Positions 16,432 through 24,900 of a stretch of DNA of 64,000 bases are shown here, one piece after another; position 1 is the stretch's first letter, and each line of letters starts with the position of its first letter. Origin of the DNA: Gammaproteobacteria bacterium. Lineage in GTDB: Bacteria > Pseudomonadota > Gammaproteobacteria > Steroidobacterales > Woeseiaceae. The stretch spans positions 214,134-278,133 of the forward strand of contig JAHEFG010000044.1 in assembly GCA_024640305.1 (NCBI GenBank), written 5' to 3'. A program made the translations under genes and the position numbers. The notes beneath the pieces are model-generated. The model saw only the letters and a program-made list of their open reading frames with translations, did no database searches and had not been told where the DNA came from.

Positions 16432-17730
16432 ATGCGAATCGAATCCTGGGATGAGCTGAACGTTGCAGCACGATCTGCATCGCTGTCGCGGCCTGCTACG
16501 CGTGACGACGAGTCGATCCGCCTTACCGCTGCCGAGATCATACGGTCGGTGCGCAGCGGCGGAGACGCGGCAGTTCGTGCCATGACAAGTAAGTTTGACG
16601 GCGCCCAATTGAGCTCTTTCAAGGTAAGCGAGAGCGAGTTGGCGGCCGCCACACGGGAGCTGAAGCCACGCCAGCTCGCCGCCATTGACCAGGCTATTGC
16701 GAACGTTCGTCGCTTTCATGAACCGCAGCTTCCGGTTGAGATCGAGGTCGAAACGATGCCTGGCGTGAGCTGCAAACGGGTCAGCCATGCCCTCGATTCC
16801 GTCGGGCTCTATGTGCCCGCCGGGACCGCTCCGTTGCCGTCTGCCGCGATCATGCTCGGCGTGCCGGCTGCCATCGCCGGTTGCCCGACGCGGATCATGT
16901 GCACTCCACCCCGACCTGACGGAACGGCAGATCCTGCTGTTGTCGTTGCCGCGTCGCGTTCCGGAGTTGCTGACATCTACAAAGTGGGCGGTGCTCAGGC
17001 GATTGCGGCAATGGCCTACGGTACTGAAACGATACCAAAGGTCTGCAAGCTGTTTGGTCCTGGTAATGCTTGGGTCACCAGTGCAAAAACGCAGGTCAGT
17101 TCGGACCCGGGCGCCGCGGCCATCGATATGCCCGCCGGGCCTTCCGAAGTGCTGGTTATTGCTGACAAAAATGCCTCGGCAGAATTTGTCGCGGCGGACC
17201 TGCTGTCACAGGCGGAACACGGTGTTGACTCGCAGGTTGTTCTGTTGACGCCTAGTCAGCAGCTTGCTCAAGAGGTCCAGGCCGAGATCGAGCGACAATT
17301 AGTGCTGCTATCTCGCAGCGCTATTGCACGAGAAGCGCTGCAAAATTCGCTGATTCTGCTCGTTCGTGACATCGGGACGGCGATCGAGATAAGCAACAAT
17401 TATGCGCCGGAGCATCTGATTTTGCAGTTCGCCAATGCCAGACAGGCTCTCTCGAGTATTCGAAATGCGGGCTCCGTGTTTGTTGGGCCATGGTCGCCGG
17501 AGTCCGTTGGGGATTACTGCAGCGGCACGAATCACGTGTTGCCGACTTACGGTGCTGCAAACAGCTTCAGTGGACTCGGCGTTGATCAGTTCATGCGACA
17601 AATGACAGTTCAGGAGCTAACCAGGGATGGCCTGAAGGAACTGGGCGATACAGTTGTCACCCTGGCTGAGCTCGAGGGCCTTGATGCACACGCCGCCGCC
17701 GTGACACGTCGTCTGGGAGCAAGCACATGA
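16432..17730 (+). CDS. hisD: Histidinol dehydrogenase
   Basis: Zn- and NAD-dependent enzyme that oxidises histidinol twice to histidine, the last step of the pathway. Conserved stretches include VPAGTAPLPSAAIMLGVPA, KLFGPGNAWVTSAK, DMPAGPSEVLV, the Zn/catalytic segment LLSQAEHGVDSQV, and NNYAPEHLIL. 432 aa is normal. It follows hisG by 9 nt and overlaps hisC by 4 nt (ATGA). Confidence 0.97.
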   Translation: MRIESWDELNVAARSASLSRPATRDDESIRLTAAEIIRSVRSGGDAAVRAMTSKFDGAQLSSFKVSESELAAATRELKPRQLAAIDQAIANVRRFHEPQLPVEIEVETMPGVSCKRVSHALDSVGLYVPAGTAPLPSAAIMLGVPAAIAGCPTRIMCTPPRPDGTADPAVVVAASRSGVADIYKVGGAQAIAAMAYGTETIPKVCKLFGPGNAWVTSAKTQVSSDPGAAAIDMPAGPSEVLVIADKNASAEFVAADLLSQAEHGVDSQVVLLTPSQQLAQEVQAEIERQLVLLSRSAIAREALQNSLILLVRDIGTAIEISNNYAPEHLILQFANARQALSSIRNAGSVFVGPWSPESVGDYCSGTNHVLPTYGAANSFSGLGVDQFMRQMTVQELTRDGLKELGDTVVTLAELEGLDAHAAAVTRRLGAST

Positions 17731-18800
17731 GTATCGATAAGTTGGCAAGACCCGAGATACAAGCACTCAAACCGTATGAGGCAGCGATCCAGGTTGACGA
17801 CACCGTTCGACTGAACGCCAACGAGGCACCATGGACGAGCAGCAGTGACCGGTTCCGCCGCCCTCTCAATCGTTATCCGGAGATCCGCCCGGCCCAACTT
17901 CGCAATGCTTTGGCTGCTCGTTATGGTTGCGCTGGAGCAAACCTTTCGGTAACGCGTGGAACGAGCGAAGCGATCGATTTGCTGATTCGTGTTTTTTGCC
18001 GAGCCGGGCTCGACAACCTGCTCATAACCTCACCGACATTCTCGATGTACAAGCACTACGCAACTGTGCAAGGTGCGGAGGTACGGGAATATGTGACGTC
18101 TCGCGATAATGACTTTGCAATTGATGTTGATGCGCTGCTTGAATGCTGCAACGAGTCGACGCGACTCATATTCGTTTGCTCCCCAAACAACCCAACAGGC
18201 AATCTCTTGCCACGCGAGTCGCTGCTTGAGCTGCTTGAGAAACGTGGCAGTCGGTCAGCGATTGTTGTTGATGAGGCGTACATAGAATTCGCAGGTGGCC
18301 CATCCGCAATTGAGTTACTGGAGCGCTATGACAACCTGATCGTCCTTCGTACTTTGTCAAAAGCGCTGGCTTTTGCGGGCGCTCGCTGTGGCTCCGTCAT
18401 TGGCCCTGCTTCTGTTATAGACATGATTAACGCAGTCCAGGCACCCTACGCTCTCGCGACACCGGTGGTCGAGTGTGTGGAAAACGCGATGCAGACCGAA
18501 AATCTGAGTGAGGCGGAACACTGGCTGGAACAGATTGTGTCTGAACGCAAGCGATTGACACTCGCGCTTGGGGAATTTCCATTTGTGCAGCGAATCTGGC
18601 CCAGCGCAGGTAACTTCTTTTTGATACAGGTCGAGGATGCCAGTTCATTGATGGCTCAGAGCAGTGACGACAAAGTCCTGTTGCGTTACTTCGGAGGCGA
18701 TCTGTCCGATTGCGTGCGTGTAACAGTTGGAACGCACGCCGAGAACAATCGGCTGCTACAGACTTTCTCCAAGCTGGCCGGAGATAGAAATGGCCGATAG
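17727..18800 (+). CDS. hisC: Histidinol-phosphate aminotransferase
   Basis: Class I/II PLP aminotransferase for imidazole-acetol phosphate. Motifs: VRLNANEAPW and LNRYPE at the N-terminus, VTRGTSEAIDLLI, the PLP-binding SPNNPTGN, VVDEAYIEF, and the lysine in LRTLSKALAFAGARCG. 357 aa. The ATG overlaps the hisD stop (ATGA), and the hisB start lies inside the last codons of this gene. Confidence 0.96.
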   Translation: MSIDKLARPEIQALKPYEAAIQVDDTVRLNANEAPWTSSSDRFRRPLNRYPEIRPAQLRNALAARYGCAGANLSVTRGTSEAIDLLIRVFCRAGLDNLLITSPTFSMYKHYATVQGAEVREYVTSRDNDFAIDVDALLECCNESTRLIFVCSPNNPTGNLLPRESLLELLEKRGSRSAIVVDEAYIEFAGGPSAIELLERYDNLIVLRTLSKALAFAGARCGSVIGPASVIDMINAVQAPYALATPVVECVENAMQTENLSEAEHWLEQIVSERKRLTLALGEFPFVQRIWPSAGNFFLIQVEDASSLMAQSSDDKVLLRYFGGDLSDCVRVTVGTHAENNRLLQTFSKLAGDRNGR

Positions 18801-19866
18801 TGTTTTGTTTATCGATCGTGACGGTACGCTTATCGAGGAGCCAGATGATTTCCAGGTAGACGATCTGAGCAAACTGCGTCTTGTCAAAGACGTCATCCCG
18901 GCACTGCTCGAACTTTCTCAAAATGGATTCCGCCTGGTTATCGTCAGCAATCAGGACGGTCTCGGCACGGCTTCGTTCCCGGAAGCGGATTACCAAATTT
19001 GCCAGGACCACATGTTGGCACTGTTTGACTCGCAAGGAATAGGCTTCGACGCATCTTTCATCTGTCCGCATCTTCCCGAGGAAGGCTGCGAGTGCCGCAA
19101 ACCCCGCGCCGGTCTGTTGACCCGATTCCTTGCTGAAACCGATATTGACCTGCAGAAATCCGCGGTAATAGGCGATCGAGAAACCGATATGCAGCTGGCA
19201 CAAAAAATCGGTGTGCAGGGACTCCTGCTGGACTCCGCTGAGCAAGACGGGCTTACCTGGCCGGCGATCGTCAATTTGTTGTGTCACGGAGAAAGGCAAG
19301 CGCTGGTCGAACGCCGTACCAACGAGACCAGTATCCGTGTAGCGGTGAACCTGGATGTTGCAAATCCTGTGTCGATTAGCACTGGCATCGGCTTTTATGA
19401 CCATATGCTCGAACAGATCGCCAAACACGGCGGCTTTAGCCTGAATCTGAGTTGTAATGGTGACCTCGGCGTCGACGATCACCACACAATCGAAGACACT
19501 GCGATTTGCCTCGGCAGCGCACTCCGAGATGCACTGGGCAACAAGCGCGGAATAGGACGCTACGGTTTTATGCTCCCAATGGACGAGAGTGAAGCCAAAG
19601 TATCCATTGATCTCTCCGGGCGCGGCAGCTTTGTCTTCGCTGCAGACTTTCCGCGCGAACTTGTTGGCGAAATGGCCACCGAGATGGTCGAACACTTTTT
19701 CCGCACATTGGCGGACTCGCTTGGGGCGGCATTGCATATCGAAGTGCAAGGAGAAAACGCCCATCACATGGTCGAGGCATGTTTCAAGTCGGTGGGACGC
19801 GTACTGCGCCAGGCTATTCGTCGCGATGGCGCCGAAATGCCATCAACGAAGGGAACTCTTAGCTGA
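18790..19866 (+). CDS. hisB: Bifunctional histidinol-phosphatase / imidazoleglycerol-phosphate dehydratase
   Basis: Two-domain enzyme for steps 7 and 9 of the pathway. The N-terminal HAD phosphatase (about residues 1-165) shows FIDRDGTLIEEP and a Zn-binding loop CPHLPEEGCECRKP. The C-terminal dehydratase domain carries the Mn-binding motifs GFYDHMLEQIAKHGG, DDHHTIEDTA and HHMVEACFK. I start at the ATG at 18790, preceded by GGAGATAG; a longer frame exists but reads through the end of hisC. Overlap with hisC is 11 nt, length 358 aa, normal for fused HisB. Confidence 0.96.
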   Translation: MADSVLFIDRDGTLIEEPDDFQVDDLSKLRLVKDVIPALLELSQNGFRLVIVSNQDGLGTASFPEADYQICQDHMLALFDSQGIGFDASFICPHLPEEGCECRKPRAGLLTRFLAETDIDLQKSAVIGDRETDMQLAQKIGVQGLLLDSAEQDGLTWPAIVNLLCHGERQALVERRTNETSIRVAVNLDVANPVSISTGIGFYDHMLEQIAKHGGFSLNLSCNGDLGVDDHHTIEDTAICLGSALRDALGNKRGIGRYGFMLPMDESEAKVSIDLSGRGSFVFAADFPRELVGEMATEMVEHFFRTLADSLGAALHIEVQGENAHHMVEACFKSVGRVLRQAIRRDGAEMPSTKGTLS

Positions 19867-19867
19867 T

Positions 19868-20473
19868 ATGGCTGCCAACAACATCGCAATTGTCGACAGC
19901 GGTGGCGCGAACATAGCGTCATTGCTATATGCGTTTAAGCGCCTGGATGTTGCTGCGAGCGTTACAACCGATCCGGCCACCATCATGTCAGCAGCGCGCG
20001 TCATTCTGCCAGGTGTCGGCGCCGCAAGAGACGCTATGAGTCGGTTACGTGATGACGGCCTGATTGATGTTATTCGGCGACTGACCCAACCAGTACTTGG
20101 TATATGCCTCGGGATGCAGTTGTTGGCGGATGCTTCGGAAGAGGAAGATGTCGACTGCCTGGGCATCATTCCCGGTACCGTCAACAAGCTCCCCGCAGAC
20201 ACGACCTGCCCTGTCCCGAATATGGGTTGGTGCCCGATTCGGCAAACTGCCCCGCACAAAGTGCTGCACAGGTTGGTCGATGGAACTTATTTTTACTTTC
20301 TGCACAGCTACGCCCTGCCCGTGTCTGATTACACAGTCGCTACCGCTGAGCATGCCGAACCGTTCTCGGCAATCGTCAGTCATTCGAATTTTATTGCGGC
20401 GCAATTTCATCCCGAACGATCGTCAGAATCCGGATCCCGACTGCTCAGTAATTTTATTGGAATAACGTCGTGA
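19868..20473 (+). CDS. hisH: Imidazole glycerol phosphate synthase, glutaminase subunit
   Basis: Class I glutamine amidotransferase that feeds ammonia to HisF. The nucleophile is C80 in LGICLGMQLL; the catalytic His-Glu pair is in AAQFHPERS. The N-terminal IAIVDSGGANIASLLYAF and PNMGWCPI are family signatures. I chose the ATG at 19868, 1 nt after the hisB stop; the frame is open further upstream but that part overlaps hisB. 201 aa matches the family. The stop overlaps the hisA GTG start (GTGA). Confidence 0.95.
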   Translation: MAANNIAIVDSGGANIASLLYAFKRLDVAASVTTDPATIMSAARVILPGVGAARDAMSRLRDDGLIDVIRRLTQPVLGICLGMQLLADASEEEDVDCLGIIPGTVNKLPADTTCPVPNMGWCPIRQTAPHKVLHRLVDGTYFYFLHSYALPVSDYTVATAEHAEPFSAIVSHSNFIAAQFHPERSSESGSRLLSNFIGITS

Positions 20474-21210
20474 AGGTTATTCCGGCGATTGATCTGCACG
20501 GTGGCAAGTGCGTGCGCCTGTTTCAGGGCGACTTCGCCCGGACGACTGAATACAGTGACGACCCAGCGGCGATCGCTCGACAATTCTCCGCGCTCGGTAG
20601 TACCGACCTGCATCTTGTCGACCTTGACGGAGCACGCTCGGGTACGCAGGACAACCGTCCGATCATTCAGACCATAGCTGCCGATTCAACCCTCGTAGTT
20701 CAGGTCGGAGGCGGTATACGCGACAAGCAGACCGTCGAGGATTGGTTGACTGCGGGTGTTTCGCGTTGCGTTATTGGCAGTCTCGCGATTACAGAGCCGG
20801 ACGCCGTCAAATCATGGCTGGTCACGTTCGGTGCCGACAGCATCGTCCTGGCCCTGGATGTCAAGATTGAGGAAGATGGCGTGCCGATGATAACCACACA
20901 CGGCTGGACGCGTACTACTGATACTTCGGTCTACGAGTCCATCGAAGATTTCCGCAGCGTCGGTCTCCGGCACGTGCTGTGCACAGACGTCAGCCGTGAC
21001 GGCGCGATGACCGGGCCAAATTTTGAGCTTTATGCTGGCATCATTACCCGATTCCCCGATCTGCAGTTGCAGGCATCTGGCGGGGTTCGGCATATCCGGG
21101 ACCTTGAGCAACTTCGCCAACTCGGCATCCCGGCAGCGATTACCGGGCGAGCGCTACTGGATGGAACAATTAGCGGTACGGAGATGCGATCATTCCAGCA
21201 AAACGGATAA
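20470..21210 (+). CDS. hisA: Phosphoribosylformimino-AICAR-P isomerase
   Basis: TIM-barrel Amadori isomerase, step 4 of histidine synthesis. D8 in [19 protein letters not shown] and the second Asp in [14 protein letters not shown] are the catalytic acids. The phosphate-binding turns QVGGGIRD and [10 protein letters not shown] are intact. 246 aa. The start is GTG overlapping the hisH stop by 4 nt. Its last 19 nt overlap the proposed start of hisF. Confidence 0.96.
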   Translation: MKVIPAIDLHGGKCVRLFQGDFARTTEYSDDPAAIARQFSALGSTDLHLVDLDGARSGTQDNRPIIQTIAADSTLVVQVGGGIRDKQTVEDWLTAGVSRCVIGSLAITEPDAVKSWLVTFGADSIVLALDVKIEEDGVPMITTHGWTRTTDTSVYESIEDFRSVGLRHVLCTDVSRDGAMTGPNFELYAGIITRFPDLQLQASGGVRHIRDLEQLRQLGIPAAITGRALLDGTISGTEMRSFQQNG

Positions 21211-21959
21211 TCCCGTGCCTTGATGTGCGTGACGGGCAAGTTGTTAAAGGTGTCCAGTTTCGCAATCACAGAATTGTCGGCGATATCATCGAATTGTCGC
21301 GACGTTATTGCGCCGAGGGTGCCGATGAACTCGTATTCTACGACATCACCGCCAGCCCCGATGGACGCAGTGTCGACAGAGACTGGGTTGATCGCGTCGC
21401 CGCCGTCATTGATATTCCTTTTTGCGTTGCGGGAGGTATCCGCAGCATCAGCGATGCCGAGCAGGTGCTAAACAAAGGGGCTGACAAAATATCAATCAAT
21501 TCACCCGCCCTCGCCGATCCGGAACTGATCACCAACCTCGCAAGGCGGTTCGGATCGCAATGCGTGGTACTTGGCGTTGATAGTCGCGACCACCACGGTG
21601 ATTATCGCGTCTATCAAAATACCGGCGATCCCGAGAAGACCTCAGCGGCACACCGATCGACCGTAGACTGGGTTCGCGAAGCGCAGGAACGCGGCGCCGG
21701 CGAGGTAGTGCTGAATTGCATGAACCAGGACGGTGTACGCAAGGGCTACGACTGCACGCAACTGAAACAAATTCGGCAAAATTGCCATGTGCCGTTAATC
21801 GCGTCCGGTGGCGCCGGAAATATGGATCATTTTCTGGACGTTTTCCAAATCGCAAATGTCGATGGCGCACTGGCAGCAAGCGTGTTTCACAGCGCAGAAA
21901 TTGATATTGGCGATCTAAAACATTTTCTCGACGCAAGCGATGTGCACGTCAGGCTATGA
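21192..21959 (+). CDS. hisF: Imidazole glycerol phosphate synthase, cyclase subunit, with a non-AUG (AUU) start
   Basis: TIM-barrel partner of HisH; closes the imidazole ring and releases AICAR. Nearly every motif matches E. coli HisF ([34 protein letters not shown]). No in-frame ATG, GTG or TTG exists between an in-frame stop at 21171 and a GTG at 21225. Starting at that GTG would remove strand beta-1 (KRIIPCLDV) and the catalytic D11. The ATT at 21192 gives (M)[15 protein letters not shown], placing the Asp exactly at residue 11, and GGAG lies 8 nt upstream. I therefore place the start there (255 aa). ATC at 21189 is a second possibility, and a base error or strain variant cannot be excluded. 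Confidence 0.88.
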   Translation: MPAKRIIPCLDVRDGQVVKGVQFRNHRIVGDIIELSRRYCAEGADELVFYDITASPDGRSVDRDWVDRVAAVIDIPFCVAGGIRSISDAEQVLNKGADKISINSPALADPELITNLARRFGSQCVVLGVDSRDHHGDYRVYQNTGDPEKTSAAHRSTVDWVREAQERGAGEVVLNCMNQDGVRKGYDCTQLKQIRQNCHVPLIASGGAGNMDHFLDVFQIANVDGALAASVFHSAEIDIGDLKHFLDASDVHVRL

Positions 21960-21969
21960 GGGCCCCGTA

Positions 21970-22275
21970 ATGAGCAGTAAAGATATCGGTTTTCTGCAAC
22001 AACTCGAATCCATAATCGCGAACCGGCTGGAGAGTCCGTCAAAGGATAGTTATACATCCGACCTTGTCGCTCAAGGACCGAAGCGCGTCGCTCAAAAGGT
22101 TGGCGAAGAAGGTGTAGAGTTAGCGCTCGCTGCGGTCGCAGGTGACCGTGACGAAGTCATCAACGAGGCGGCGGACCTGCTCTATCACACGCTAGTCCTT
22201 CTCCGCAGCCATGGCATAGAGCTGGCCAGGGTCGTCGCGACGCTTGAAGATAGACACGTATCCTCGCCCCGTTAG
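21970..22275 (+). CDS. hisE: Phosphoribosyl-ATP diphosphatase
   Basis: Hydrolyses phosphoribosyl-ATP to phosphoribosyl-AMP, step 2 of histidine synthesis. The MazG-like helical fold shows SYTSDLVAQGPKRVAQKVGEEG and the metal-binding GEEGVELALAA ... DEVINEAADLLYHTLVLL. I chose the ATG at 21970, with GAGGG 7 nt upstream, over an ATG at 21940 that lies inside hisF. 101 aa. It is a stand-alone HisE; the usual HisI (PR-AMP cyclohydrolase) half or neighbour is absent. Its end overlaps the convergent peptidase gene by 4 nt. Confidence 0.95.
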   Translation: MSSKDIGFLQQLESIIANRLESPSKDSYTSDLVAQGPKRVAQKVGEEGVELALAAVAGDRDEVINEAADLLYHTLVLLRSHGIELARVVATLEDRHVSSPR

Positions 22276-24005
22276 TGCGGGCTTGCCGCCCTTTCCGCCC
22301 GGCGCTCTTCGCAGGTCGGTACTACCGAGAGTTTGCGCAGAACCTGCATGTATGGATCGACCAGTACGTCACTTTTTGCAACGTTAGCCAGTGTCGCCTT
22401 GTTATCAATGAATGTGACGGTCTGCAATTCGCCATTAACCCGCACCGGGATAGGCATTGGAAATGGCAAATCGTTTGGCGCTTTCCATTCGAGTTGTAAA
22501 CCGTTCTCACTGTCCGTCATTTCCAGCACCGGTAGCGGTCCGCTCCTCGCATAGACCTCGAAAAACCAGGCGAGATCCTGCCCGGATTCTTCACTCGCGA
22601 ATCGCATAAAGTCATCGGTTGTTCGAAACCGTGCTTCGATTGGTGGCTTCAACAGCTCGGGGTTTACTGTGTCGTACACAAGACGTCGTACGGCTCGCCA
22701 AAACGGCTCCTCACCGATCATATTGCGCAGGCTATGTAACAACCAGGTACCTTTGGAGTAGATATCTCCTCCAGGTCCTTTGCCTTCCTCGTCATCAAAA
22801 TACAGTTGATCCTCGGAGAACTCCTCTCGAGGTGCTATCGCATTGCAGGAGCTAATGCCCCGGTAGGTGCCATACATGCTGGCATAGAATGCCGCCTCAC
22901 CCAATACTTCACGCGTGTACTCCGGCTGCATGAATGCACCGAACCCTTCATGGAGCCACATGTCGGAGACGATCTTATGCGTCATTACGTTGCCGAACCA
23001 TTCGTGCGCCAGTTCGTGGTGAAATAACCAGTCGAAGCCATAAGTGCCGCGCGCAAATTCATTGCCGTAGGCATTAATCGTCTGGTGCTCCATACCGAGA
23101 TGCGGTGTTTCAGCAATGCCCAGCTTTTCCTGGCCCCAGGGATACGGCCCTACTTTCCGCTCGAAAAAATCAATAACCTGTTTGAATTCCCTGTCAAACA
23201 ACTCCCGGGCCTTCTCCTCGTGGTCTTCGATGGCCCAGAACTGTAACGGCACTTCGGTTCCATTAGACGACGTGAAAGTGCTTTCAATGAGCACGTATGG
23301 CGCCACATTGAGCGCTATACCATACGTGTTCGTTTGCACGCCGGTGTGCCAGTGAAAGGTCTTGCGGCCGTCAGCTTCTTCAGCGACATTTACCAATACA
23401 CCGTTCGAGGCGGCAGTCAGTCCGGCCGGCACAGTGAAAAAGAGGTCGAGGCTTTGCGGCTCACCACTAGGGTGATCCTTACACGGAAACCAAATATCAC
23501 AGCCTTCGCCTTGCATGGCCGTCGCTATCCACGGTTTGCCGGACGGCGTGGTATCCCAAACAAACCCGCCATCCCAGGGTGCGCGTTTTGCCTCAATTGG
23601 CACACCGTGATAATGCACCGTCACTTCGTGCGAAGTATTCGCTGCCAGCTCATCTGGCATTACAATGTAAAGCTTGGCTTCATCACGGGTGTACGCGAGT
23701 TCGCCGCTGGCATCGTCAATTCGGTCGATCGAAAACAACCCGTCAAAGTCCAGTTCAAGTGTCGAGAGCGGCTCCACCGTATGAAAACGAATGCTCGCTG
23801 ATCCCGCGATTGACTTGGTATCGATAAGAATCTCATTACGCAGCGTGTAGTGCTCCACGTCGTAGGCTTTGAGTCCCTTGCTCAGGGGGCGACCCGAGTC
23901 GGTAGTTGCCTCGCTGCGTGTTGGTTCTGTGCTTGCGCACGCGACCATAAGTCCTGCGCTGGTAGTTACAGCAATCAGCTTTGCGTGCCAACGAAAATTG
24001 GTCAT
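22272..24005 (-). CDS. M1 family metallopeptidase, predicted lipoprotein
   Basis: Zn aminopeptidase. The HExxH-x18-E site is H330-E331-L-A-H334 with E353 (HELAHEWFGNVM ... WLHEGFGAF), and the exopeptidase motif reads GMEHQTINAYGN in place of GAMEN. The N-terminus from the ATG at 24005 is a lipoprotein signal with lipobox MVAC (C23), so the enzyme should be membrane-anchored and face the periplasm or outer surface. AGGGGA precedes this ATG; an upstream ATG would destroy the signal peptide. 577 aa, close to cold-active aminopeptidase/leukotriene-hydrolase-like relatives but without a full ERAP C-terminal domain. Probably degrades imported or external peptides. Confidence 0.9.
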   Translation of the reverse strand: MTNFRWHAKLIAVTTSAGLMVACASTEPTRSEATTDSGRPLSKGLKAYDVEHYTLRNEILIDTKSIAGSASIRFHTVEPLSTLELDFDGLFSIDRIDDASGELAYTRDEAKLYIVMPDELAANTSHEVTVHYHGVPIEAKRAPWDGGFVWDTTPSGKPWIATAMQGEGCDIWFPCKDHPSGEPQSLDLFFTVPAGLTAASNGVLVNVAEEADGRKTFHWHTGVQTNTYGIALNVAPYVLIESTFTSSNGTEVPLQFWAIEDHEEKARELFDREFKQVIDFFERKVGPYPWGQEKLGIAETPHLGMEHQTINAYGNEFARGTYGFDWLFHHELAHEWFGNVMTHKIVSDMWLHEGFGAFMQPEYTREVLGEAAFYASMYGTYRGISSCNAIAPREEFSEDQLYFDDEEGKGPGGDIYSKGTWLLHSLRNMIGEEPFWRAVRRLVYDTVNPELLKPPIEARFRTTDDFMRFASEESGQDLAWFFEVYARSGPLPVLEMTDSENGLQLEWKAPNDLPFPMPIPVRVNGELQTVTFIDNKATLANVAKSDVLVDPYMQVLRKLSVVPTCEERRAERAASPH

Positions 24006-24037
24006 TTCAAAGTTCCCCTTACGATTCGATTCTTCTT

Positions 24038-24628
24038 CTAGCTTTCCAGCGACATTGCTTTTTGGTATGCCGGCCTGGCAAGACATCGTTCAGCGTACGC
24101 TTCCAGTAATGGTGAGTCAGGGAGCATGCCAAACATGCGCAGAAACACAACGCTCGACCCGAGCATCACGTCCGCCGCCGTAAACTTATCCCCGAGTATC
24201 CAGGTCTTTCCCTCAAGCCCGGATTCGAACGTCGCGATCATTGAGTCAAAATCGCCCCAACCATTGCGACCACGATGCGGCTCGGTCTTGCTGTACTTTT
24301 CCGACATTGCCGGTTCGATGACAGCAGGAGTGAACATTAACCAGTAGAGAAACCATCCGCGCGCCGCATCGTCAATTGCCGGCGCGAGGTTACCCGCACC
24401 ATAGCGATCCGCCAGATACAGGCAAATTGCTGCTGACTCCGCCATCTGAACTTCACCGTCTACCAGGGCAGGCACCTTTCCCATTGGGCTGGCCGCACGA
24501 AATTCCGCACTGTCCTCACGACCATCGCTTCGTATGTCAACCGACTCAAGGTCGTAGTCAATACCAAGTTCTTCAAGCAGCCAAACTGCACGAGAAGAGC
24601 GTGTTTTAGGGGTCCAGAAGAGCTTCAT
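24038..24628 (-). CDS. Glutathione S-transferase family protein
   Basis: 196-aa two-domain GST. The N-terminal thioredoxin fold has FWTPKTRSSRAVWLLEE, the cis-proline loop MGKVPALV and the glutathione gamma-glutamyl contact ES in MAESAAICLYLADRY. The C-terminal helical domain includes WILGDKFTAADVMLG, the conserved N-capping box. Substrate unknown; roles in detoxification or dehalogenation are typical of the family. It is 32 nt upstream of the peptidase gene on the same strand. Confidence 0.9.
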   Translation of the reverse strand: MKLFWTPKTRSSRAVWLLEELGIDYDLESVDIRSDGREDSAEFRAASPMGKVPALVDGEVQMAESAAICLYLADRYGAGNLAPAIDDAARGWFLYWLMFTPAVIEPAMSEKYSKTEPHRGRNGWGDFDSMIATFESGLEGKTWILGDKFTAADVMLGSSVVFLRMFGMLPDSPLLEAYAERCLARPAYQKAMSLES

Positions 24629-24682
24629 CAGAATTCCTTATTGCCAGCAGTCCGAATAATGCCCTTATCAGATCAGAGCGGC

Positions 24683-24717
24683 AAAAAAAAACCCGCCAGG
24701 ATACTCCTCACGGGTTT
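24683..24717 (-). terminator. Intrinsic terminator downstream of ilvD
   Basis: On the minus strand AAACCCG/CGGGTTT forms a stem whose loop contains a second pairing (AGGA/TCCT), followed by a run of nine T. It lies about 180 nt beyond the ilvD stop and before the GST gene. The 24629-24900 gap holds nothing else that I recognise. Confidence 0.75.
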
Positions 24718-24900
24718 GTTGACAATGTCCGGACTTTATTACTAGTCGGTACGATCGCCATTCGCACCCACGCACCTCTGGCGCGCCATATATTCTATGT
24801 GTTTTTTCACACCGATCGAATCGATGCGTTGGCACATTGCATGGGTGACAGAAAAAAGCATTCACGAAGTAGACCGAACCTTGTCCAAAAGGTCAAGTAC

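Noticed and set aside
18427-19767. 446-codon antisense frame across hisC-hisB
   Set aside because: Lies opposite conserved histidine genes; its sequence is compositionally odd and matches nothing. A shadow of coding bias.
21184-21225. HisA-HisF fusion by -1 frameshift at the hisA end
   Set aside because: The bases around CAAAAC do not form an X-XXY-YYZ slippery heptamer, and fused HisAF is not known in this order of bacteria; an AUU start explains the data more simply.
24668-24865. 65-codon frame between ilvD and the GST gene, considered as an attenuator leader
   Set aside because: It crosses the intrinsic terminator itself, has no run of control codons and no ribosome-binding site. The hairpin is best read as the ilvD terminator.
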